Assembly: GCA_030647705.1 (NCBI GenBank)
Contig: JAUSJJ010000112.1
Coordinates: forward strand, 1-11,285
Length of the DNA stretch: 11,285 nucleotides
Source of the DNA: Dehalococcoidia bacterium
Lineage (GTDB): Bacteria > Chloroflexota > Dehalococcoidia > JAUSJJ01
Direction of reading: 5' to 3'
The translations under genes were made by a program, and so were the position numbers. Under the pieces are notes generated by a model. The model searched no databases, was not told the DNA's origin, and was given only the letters and a program-made list of their open reading frames with translations. Positions 6,540-11,285 of the stretch are shown piece after piece. How positions within the stretch are numbered: position 1 is the first letter of the stretch; every line of letters begins with the position of its first letter.

Positions 6540-7214
6540 CTACAAACATTTCTTGCAGACCGTCTCCAGGCAACAACAGGAACAGTCCGGCTTCTTGCGG
6601 CAGGTCTCCTTCCCTAACCGTACCAGCAGTGCATGGTACTCGTTGAAGAGCCTTTCGTCGTGGGGCAGGCGCTCCATGAACAATGACTGATAGGCGGCAT
6701 AGGTCCGCTCCCGGACGCGCAGCCCGAGACGATCGATGACACGACGCGTGTAGGCATCAATTACGAACATGGGTTTCCCTGCAGCGTAGAGGATGATCGA
6801 GTCAGCCGTCTCCTCACCTATGCCGTGGATCGAAAGCAACTCGTCCCTTAAGCGGTCGGTATCCAGGGCGAACAGCCTGCTGAGACTCCCACCGTAGCCC
6901 TCTTCCAGGCGTTCCACGAAGGCTTTGAGCTTTCTGGCCTTGGCGTTGTAGTAGCCGGAAGAGAAGATGAGACGGGCCAGATCGTCCTGGGAAATCCGCA
7001 GCAACTCTGAAGGATCGAGCAAAGACCGCTCCTTCAAGACCTGGATGGCCTTCTCCACGTTGACCCATGCGGCAGACTGGGTCAGGATGGCGCCCACGAT
7101 TACTTCGAATGGGCTGTCGCCGGGCCACCAGTGTTGCGGCCCATAGCGATCGAGGAGAAGCCGGTATACCTGGTCTAGTTTTCGGCTTGCCGATGTCGCA
7201 GTTTGTTTATCCAA
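6540..7214 (-). CDS. Endonuclease III-like HhH-GPD DNA glycosylase with Fe-S loop, probably lyase-less
   Basis: 224 aa; base-excision DNA repair enzyme. The helix-hairpin-helix is LLSIHGIGEETADSIILYA (126-144), and the catalytic aspartate is D153 in VIDAYTRR. The C-terminal iron-sulfur loop uses C205, C211, C214 and C220 (Cx5Cx2Cx5C), with extra cysteines at 213, 215 and 223. At the position of the catalytic lysine of E. coli Nth (GVGRKTA) this protein has E134 (GIGEETA), so a monofunctional glycosylase without AP lyase, as in the MagIII-type branch, is likelier than a true Nth. The substrate is not certain. The start is TTG 7212-7214, with AGGA 7 bases upstream; no other start codon occurs for the first ~39 codons. 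It overlaps the end of the TrmO gene by 40 bases and is the last gene of a four-gene operon. Confidence 0.9.
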   Translation of the reverse strand: MDKQTATSASRKLDQVYRLLLDRYGPQHWWPGDSPFEVIVGAILTQSAAWVNVEKAIQVLKERSLLDPSELLRISQDDLARLIFSSGYYNAKARKLKAFVERLEEGYGGSLSRLFALDTDRLRDELLSIHGIGEETADSIILYAAGKPMFVIDAYTRRVIDRLGLRVRERTYAAYQSLFMERLPHDERLFNEYHALLVRLGKETCRKKPDCSCCCLETVCKKCL

Positions 7215-7636
7215 TCCGGGGTCCTGACCTTCGTCATATCGAAACGCTCGGGGATGAAGGGCTTGATATCTAGCACCGGCGTGCCATCGATCACGTCGAG
7301 CCCGAGCACCTTCAATACGGCGCCTTCCTGCTCCAGCAATTCCACGACGGTCACGCCGAGGGGATTCGGGCGGACGGGCGCACGGGTAGCAAACACCCCA
7401 ACCAAAGGCAGGTCCGGCCTTCGCTGGGGATGTACCTGGAGGGTGTTTCGCGGCTCGTCTAGCTGATGCATCCAGCAGAGCACAATGATGTGCGAGAAAT
7501 CGCTGAGCCCCTTGATCCCCTGGGCATACCGGCTGTCCAGATGTATCTCGGAGACAACGTCATGCCACTCCTGCCACCCGCGTTCTTTGATATCATTCCT
7601 GACTTCACCGATGGGCCTCACCACATGACCGGCCAA
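7175..7636 (-). CDS. trmO: TrmO-family tRNA methyltransferase (TsaA-like, UPF0066)
   Basis: 153 aa; the family N6-methylates threonylcarbamoyladenosine at tRNA position 37 using S-adenosylmethionine. The signatures are GVFATRAPVRPNPLG (80-94), the most conserved strand-loop with the RPNP motif, and DVIDGTPVLDIKPFIP (114-129). DFSHIIVLCWMH (46-57) is the typical preceding strand. It has the single beta-barrel domain only and lacks the C-terminal extension of the 235-aa E. coli enzyme, as many short homologues do; short forms are not all tested, so the substrate is inferred. The start is TTG 7634-7636, supported by a GGAGG 6 bases upstream. The nearby GTG GTG codons at residues 5-6 lack well-spaced support. 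It lies 18 bases after the second Fe-S paralogue and overlaps the glycosylase gene. Confidence 0.88.
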   Translation of the reverse strand: MAGHVVRPIGEVRNDIKERGWQEWHDVVSEIHLDSRYAQGIKGLSDFSHIIVLCWMHQLDEPRNTLQVHPQRRPDLPLVGVFATRAPVRPNPLGVTVVELLEQEGAVLKVLGLDVIDGTPVLDIKPFIPERFDMTKVRTPDWINKLRHRQAEN

Positions 7637-7642
7637 AGCGAG

Positions 7643-7647
7643 CCTCC
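7643..7647 (-). promoter_or_regulatory. Ribosome binding site fixing the TTG start of trmO
   Basis: GGAGG on the minus strand ends 6 bases before TTG 7636-7634, an ideal spacing. It sits in the 18-base gap after the upstream stop codon and makes this rare start codon more credible than the GTG pair four codons later. Confidence 0.75.
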
Positions 7648-7654
7648 AGTCTCG

Positions 7655-8440
7655 TTAGCGCCCGACAGGGCACACCTCGAGGCACTTGAAGCAACTGTAG
7701 GTGCCTCCCATTGCGACGTCCTGCATCAGATTCCAGAACAACGGACTTCTCACCGCCTTCTGCTGCTCTTCCGGAGGCTTGGAGAACAGCTCTGAAAAGA
7801 ACTGGAAGTAGTGCGGCCGTCCATACTTCTGGCTCTGCAGCAGGCACTTAATGGTATCCACCTTGTTGTCCTCTGAAATGGCCTTCGAAGGGCAGGCGGC
7901 GATGCAGAGGTCGCAGTTGTTACACAACTCCTCTCCCAGAGCGCTGTCAACGGCGAGAGGAGCCGTGGTCACCACCGCCGCGAACCTCACTCGCGGGCCC
8001 CATCGAGGCGTCACCACTAGGCGGTCCCGACCCCATGTCCCCAGGCCCGCGGCGACGGCGGCATGCTTCAGAGATATGTCTCCCAGCATCCCCCTGGTCT
8101 CCCTGGTAAGTTCAAGGGACAGGTTAGGGGTGCAGGGAAGAGCATCGTAACCCTTCCTCTCCAGAAACCTGGCCACCCGAAAGCCCATCGTGTTAAGCTC
8201 GCCGGCGATGGACTTGATATCCGAGCTGACAATCCTCTCGTTGGGCGTCCTCAGCGAGGCCGACAGCATGGCGATGCCGAAGATCACCACTGACCTGGCG
8301 CCTGGCAGCACCGCAACCGGCCCTCTGCCCTGGATTGACTGCTCCTGCAGCGCCTCAGCGCCGGCGATCCCGACGCAATCCACGCCGGCTTGCCCGGCAA
8401 ACGCTTTTACCTCTTCGCTGGATATCGTTGCGGATGACAT
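7655..8440 (-). CDS. QueG/RdhA-like double [4Fe-4S] protein, paralogue B
   Basis: 261 aa, function unassigned. The C-terminal half holds CNNCDLCIAACP (C173, C176, C179, C183), C199 in KCLLQ, and CFKCLEVCPVGR (C250, C253, C257): eight cysteines, enough for two [4Fe-4S] clusters. HAAVAAGLGTWGRDRLVVTP followed by RWGPRVRFAAVVTTAPL (126-162) resembles the segment before the clusters in epoxyqueuosine reductase (QueG) and reductive dehalogenases (RdhA), both cobamide-dependent. The VDSAP catalytic segment of QueG and its C-terminal HEAT-like region are not seen, so it is probably not QueG. There is no Tat signal or membrane segment, so it should be cytoplasmic. ATG 8440 was chosen over the ATG at 8491 because AAGGAG (8449-8454) is well spaced and because it gives exactly the same length as the paralogue 32 bases upstream. 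Confidence 0.8.
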   Translation of the reverse strand: MSSATISSEEVKAFAGQAGVDCVGIAGAEALQEQSIQGRGPVAVLPGARSVVIFGIAMLSASLRTPNERIVSSDIKSIAGELNTMGFRVARFLERKGYDALPCTPNLSLELTRETRGMLGDISLKHAAVAAGLGTWGRDRLVVTPRWGPRVRFAAVVTTAPLAVDSALGEELCNNCDLCIAACPSKAISEDNKVDTIKCLLQSQKYGRPHYFQFFSELFSKPPEEQQKAVRSPLFWNLMQDVAMGGTYSCFKCLEVCPVGR

Positions 8441-8448
8441 TAGAAACA

Positions 8449-8454
8449 CTCCTT
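8449..8454 (-). promoter_or_regulatory. Ribosome binding site fixing the start of Fe-S paralogue B
   Basis: AAGGAG on the minus strand lies 8 bases before ATG 8440-8438. The longer alternative, ATG at 8491, would overlap the preceding gene by 19 bases and has no such site. It would also add 17 residues with no counterpart in the paralogue. Confidence 0.8.
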
Positions 8455-8472
8455 CGCGCGTCGCGCAGGCAG

Positions 8473-9258
8473 CTACCTGCCCACAGGACATACCTCAAGG
8501 CATCTGGTGCACCCGTAGTTGAAACCGACCGTGATCGATTGGTAGAGGCTCCAGAAGTACGGGTCTCTCATGGCCTTCTGCTGCTCTTCCGGAGGCTTCG
8601 ACAAGAGCTCTCCCAGAAACTGCCTGAACTGGGGCAACCCATACTTGTTGAGATGCAGGACACACTTGACGCTATCGATCTTCCGGTCCGGCTGGATTGC
8701 GCCCGTGGGGCAGGCCTCGATGCAGAGCCGGCAATTGCCGCAGTAGTCTTCCTGAAGCATGGGGTCCGGTTCCAGAGCCGCCTCAGTCACCACGGCGCCC
8801 AACCTTATCCTTGGCCCCCATTGGGGCGTGAGCAGAAGACAGCTCTTGCCGCCGACCCCAAGCCCGGCAGCCATAGCTGCGTGTTTGAAAGATATCTCCC
8901 CGACCAGCCCTTTCGTCTCACGGCTCATCTCGATCGGTATGTGAGTGGGAACAGCCGCTGAGCGGCTTCCGGCCCGCTCCATGAACCTGGAGACCTGGTA
9001 GCTGATGCGGGCCAGTTCTTCGTACATGGTGTGGCCGTGAGCGGTTGTGACGCGGTCGCTGGGGCTTTCCACCGCCCCCGCGGGCATCATGATGCCGAAC
9101 ACGATCACCGACTTCGCGCCGGGCAGCACGGAGCCGGCCTTCTTGCGCGTCCACACCTTCTCCAGCATCTCCACGCTGGTCACCCCCACGATGTCCACAT
9201 CGTGCTCTCTGGCAAACTCTTTCACTGCCTGGCTGTTGGCTGCTGCCGGCTTTGACAT
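8473..9258 (-). CDS. QueG/RdhA-like double [4Fe-4S] protein, paralogue A
   Basis: 261 aa, first gene of the operon. It is collinear with paralogue B, with all eight cluster cysteines at the same residue numbers: C173, C176, C179, C183 (CGNCRLCIEACP), C199 (KCVLH), C250, C253, C257 (CTRCLEVCPVGR). It shares VLPGAKSVIVFG, SRETKGLVGEISFKHAA, the TPQWGPRIR segment and the KPPEEQQKA block (221-229); both proteins end in CPVGR. A second extra cysteine, C140, is specific to this copy. The family relation to QueG/RdhA rests on the same pre-cluster segment; cobamide binding is inference only. The start is ATG 9256-9258 with AAAGGAG 6 bases upstream. Divergence between the copies suggests an old duplication with different substrates or a heteromer. 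Soluble; no export signal. Confidence 0.8.
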   Translation of the reverse strand: MSKPAAANSQAVKEFAREHDVDIVGVTSVEMLEKVWTRKKAGSVLPGAKSVIVFGIMMPAGAVESPSDRVTTAHGHTMYEELARISYQVSRFMERAGSRSAAVPTHIPIEMSRETKGLVGEISFKHAAMAAGLGVGGKSCLLLTPQWGPRIRLGAVVTEAALEPDPMLQEDYCGNCRLCIEACPTGAIQPDRKIDSVKCVLHLNKYGLPQFRQFLGELLSKPPEEQQKAMRDPYFWSLYQSITVGFNYGCTRCLEVCPVGR

Positions 9259-9325
9259 CGTTCGCTCCTTTCCGGGCTCACGACTCGGGGGCTAACAGAA
9301 TGCGACCATGAAGACGAGCCCCAGC

Positions 9326-9353
9326 ATTATACCATAGCAGCAACGACCGCCAA
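9326..9353 (-). promoter_or_regulatory. Extended -10 promoter of the Fe-S / trmO / glycosylase operon
   Basis: On the minus strand TATAAT (9331-9326) is preceded by TGG at 9334-9332, giving the extended -10 form TGnTATAAT. TTGGCG (9353-9348) is a 4-of-6 -35 box with a 16-base spacer. Start would be near 9319, leaving a leader of ~61 bases to the ATG at 9258. No other promoter is evident in the four tightly spaced genes, so this one probably serves them all. Confidence 0.7.
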
Positions 9354-9360
9354 AAGGCGA

Positions 9361-9407
9361 AACAAAAAAGGGGCCAGGTGAAGAGCTTTGCTCTTCACCT
9401 GGCCCCT
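9361..9407 (-). terminator. Intrinsic terminator of pheT
   Basis: An 18-bp perfect stem (9369-9386 with 9390-9407) with a 3-base loop is followed on the minus strand by six Ts (9369-9364) and then GTT. It begins 19 bases after the pheT stop codon. It separates pheT from the downstream iron-sulfur operon, whose own promoter starts just beyond it. Confidence 0.92.
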
Positions 9408-9426
9408 GACCCCACCCTTCGCAGAA

Positions 9427-11285
9427 TCAGCTCCTCAAGGTAGCGCCAAGTTCCTGTGACAGCCGCTTCAGGATGCGGGCCTGTATCTGGTCGACCTCCT
9501 GGTCGGTAAGCGTGCGATCAGACGCCTGATAGACAAGCCGGTAGGCCAGCGATTTCTTGCCGGGAGGGAGCTGCTTACCTGTATACACATCGAAGAGAGC
9601 CATCTGCGCCACGACCGGGAAGCTCTTGATAATCTCCAGTACCTTCAGATTGGGTATGTCTGCCTCCAGCACCAGGGCCAGGTCGCGAATAGTCCCGGGT
9701 AACCGAGGCAACGGCCGGAACGACCTAGTCCGTTCAGCCAGCGTCAATAGAACGCCCAGATCGATCTCGAATACGTAGGCCGGCCTGAGCGCCAGGTCGA
9801 AGCTGCACGCAGTCTCGGGACGCACCTGTCCCAACAGGCCAAGCGGCTTCGCACCGGCGACCACGCGCGCGCACCTGCCGCCCACGAAAAAGGAATCGTC
9901 CGCCTGCTCGAAGCCGGCTGAAACTCCCAGGCGCTGGAGCAGTGTCTCCACGATACCCTTGGCATCGAAGAAGTCAAGGTTCTCCTCACCCGCCGACCAC
10001 ATCCCCGCCGCCCTTGGGCCGCTGAGCACCCCGACGACAATCTCGCGCTCCACGGGAAGGTCTCCTGGCCTGGGAAAGAAGGCCTTGCCGATCTCGAACA
10101 GCCTGATGCCCGCGGCCTCGTACCTCTGGTTGACGGCCAGCGTCGCCAGCAGGCCGCCTCGCAGGCTCGTCCGCAGGTACTCCTGTTCACGCGACATCGG
10201 GTTCGCCAGGCGCAGCGCCTCGGTGCTCGCCCCCACCCTCTCCAGCATGGGCAGGCTGGTCAGCGTATAGTTGATGATCTCCTGCATTCCGCAGCCGGCC
10301 AGGATGTCACGGACATCTTCTTTGAGAGAAAGCAAAGGTTGTGGCGCATACTGCGGCACCCTGCCGCTGACAGTGGTGGTAGGAATCCGGTCGTATCCCT
10401 GAATGCGGGCTATCTCTTCAACCAGGTCCTCCGGAAGGCGGATATCGGTCCGCCAGTAGGGCGCGGTCACTGAAATCTCCGACTGGCCAAGCGGCTGGCA
10501 ATCGAAACCCAGAGACCGCAAAGTCCCCGTTATCTGCTCCTGGGTTACATCCAGTCCCAGCACGCGTTTGACCCTGGCCGTGGTCAGGCGCACCGGCGCC
10601 GGCTGCTTCTTGCCGGGATAGACATCGATGATGCCCCTGGCTGCCTTGCCCTCGGCCAGCTCCACCAAGAGCTGAGTGGCCCGGCGCAAGGCGGGTGGGG
10701 ACAACTCCGGCGACAGCCCCTTCTCGAAGCGCAGCGAGGCCTCCGTGCGCATCTTGAGCGCCGTGGCCGTCCGCCGCAGGTTGACGCCATTGAAGTTGGC
10801 GGATTCGAGCAGAATGGCTTTGGTGCCGGCGGTGACCTCGCTGGTGGCGCCACCCATGACTCCGGCCAGGGCCACCGGCTCCCTTCCGTCGCAGATTGCC
10901 AGCATCTCGGTGGACAGCACCCTCTGGGATCCGTCTAGAGTGACGAGCGCCTCTCCCTGTCTGGGCCTGCGCACCACGATCTTCTTGCCGCCGACCCTGT
11001 CGTAATCGAAAGAGTGGAGTGGCTGGCCGTATTCCAACATGACGTAGTTAGTAATATCGACCACGTTGTTGATGGGACGCATGCCACAACGAGTCAACCG
11101 TCGCTGCATCCACCCTGGAGACGGCTTGATGCTGATGCCGGTGACTATGCTGGCGGTGTACCGCGGACAGAGGTCTGCATCGACGATCTCCACCGAGGCC
11201 AGCTTCTCCGCCGACGGTTCGTGTTCAGGATAGGCGACTTGAGGGATGTGGACCGTCTGCCCGGTTAGCGCGGCCACTTCCCAGG
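9427..11285 (-). CDS. pheT: Phenylalanine--tRNA ligase beta subunit, N-terminus cut by window edge
   Basis: The beta chain of the (alpha-beta)2 enzyme that charges tRNA-Phe. About 618 codons are present and the frame stays open to the right edge (E and W codons precede the GTG at 11275-11277), so that GTG is internal. Bacterial PheT is ~800 aa; the missing part is the N-terminal EMAP-like tRNA-binding domain. Counting from the GTG, the B3/B4 editing region is ~35-215, with GMRPINNVVDITNYVMLEYG at 65-84. The B5 domain is ~226-298 (EEIARIQGYDRIP). The pseudo-catalytic core is ~310-515 (NPMSREQEYLRTSL at 359-372). The FDX-ACB anticodon-binding domain is ~520-616 (LPGTIRDLALVLEADI; TLTDQEVDQIQARIL). 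It ends at a strong terminator. pheS, usually just upstream, would lie outside the window. Confidence 0.97.
   Translation of the reverse strand, partial: WEVAALTGQTVHIPQVAYPEHEPSAEKLASVEIVDADLCPRYTASIVTGISIKPSPGWMQRRLTRCGMRPINNVVDITNYVMLEYGQPLHSFDYDRVGGKKIVVRRPRQGEALVTLDGSQRVLSTEMLAICDGREPVALAGVMGGATSEVTAGTKAILLESANFNGVNLRRTATALKMRTEASLRFEKGLSPELSPPALRRATQLLVELAEGKAARGIIDVYPGKKQPAPVRLTTARVKRVLGLDVTQEQITGTLRSLGFDCQPLGQSEISVTAPYWRTDIRLPEDLVEEIARIQGYDRIPTTTVSGRVPQYAPQPLLSLKEDVRDILAGCGMQEIINYTLTSLPMLERVGASTEALRLANPMSREQEYLRTSLRGGLLATLAVNQRYEAAGIRLFEIGKAFFPRPGDLPVEREIVVGVLSGPRAAGMWSAGEENLDFFDAKGIVETLLQRLGVSAGFEQADDSFFVGGRCARVVAGAKPLGLLGQVRPETACSFDLALRPAYVFEIDLGVLLTLAERTRSFRPLPRLPGTIRDLALVLEADIPNLKVLEIIKSFPVVAQMALFDVYTGKQLPPGKKSLAYRLVYQASDRTLTDQEVDQIQARILKRLSQELGATLRS

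Noticed and set aside
6327-6617. Possible small protein with a hydrophobic N-terminus
   Set aside because: It starts at TTG without a ribosome site and runs through the palindromic repeat (giving the familiar spurious CHSEERSDEES peptide) into the antisense of the glycosylase gene.
8441-8491. Upstream ATG (8491) for Fe-S paralogue B
   Set aside because: It overlaps the preceding gene and adds residues absent from paralogue A; the ATG at 8440 has a good ribosome site.
1-11285. tRNA or rRNA genes, CRISPR array, transposase, phage or toxin-antitoxin module
   Set aside because: I read both strands for cloverleaf, direct-repeat and transposase signals and found none; gaps between genes are all under 300 bases and accounted for.

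Overview
This window looks like an ordinary, gene-dense, GC-rich bacterial chromosome segment. I see no phage, transposase, CRISPR array or RNA gene. Ten protein genes fill almost all of it, two of them cut by the window ends. The organism cannot be named from these genes alone. A short palindromic repeat of the 'GTCATTCTGA...GAAGAATCT' type, a QueG/RdhA-like iron-sulfur protein pair and an activase-like protein of the 2-hydroxyacyl-CoA dehydratase group would fit an anaerobic bacterium, possibly Chloroflexota/Dehalococcoidia. That placement is a weak inference.

Layout. 1-2041 (minus): a two-gene potassium uptake operon, the TrkH/KtrB channel subunit followed by the TrkA/KtrA gating subunit, which is cut at the left edge. 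2042-2263: a divergent promoter region with two outward-facing promoters, each an exact TTGACA box with a 17-bp spacer. 2264-4134 (plus): an activase-related protein (DUF2229/HgdB-like) overlapping a single-domain biotin-protein ligase (birA). 4133-4177: a perfect 21-bp hairpin separating the convergent transcripts. 4197-6309 (minus): a long NfeD membrane protease followed by its slipin/stomatin partner, 1 base apart, read from a promoter that appears to give a leaderless mRNA. 6310-6539: no gene, but a 92-bp palindromic repeat. 6540-9258 (minus): a four-gene operon of two tandem paralogous 2x[4Fe-4S] proteins, a TrmO-type tRNA methyltransferase and an endonuclease III-like DNA glycosylase, behind an extended -10 promoter. 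9361-9407: a textbook intrinsic terminator. 9427-11285 (minus): pheT, lacking its N-terminus because the window ends.

How the genes work together. KtrB and KtrA form a K+ channel and its nucleotide-gated ring. NfeD and slipin form a membrane protease/scaffold pair. BirA attaches biotin to carboxylase carrier proteins; its link to the activase-like gene is unknown. The least understood part is the pair of iron-sulfur proteins. They are both exactly 261 residues long with all eight cluster cysteines at identical positions, and they resemble the catalytic/Fe-S region of cobamide-dependent reductases (QueG, RdhA). They sit directly upstream of a tRNA position-37 methyltransferase gene. No gene run of more than 300 bases is unaccounted for.
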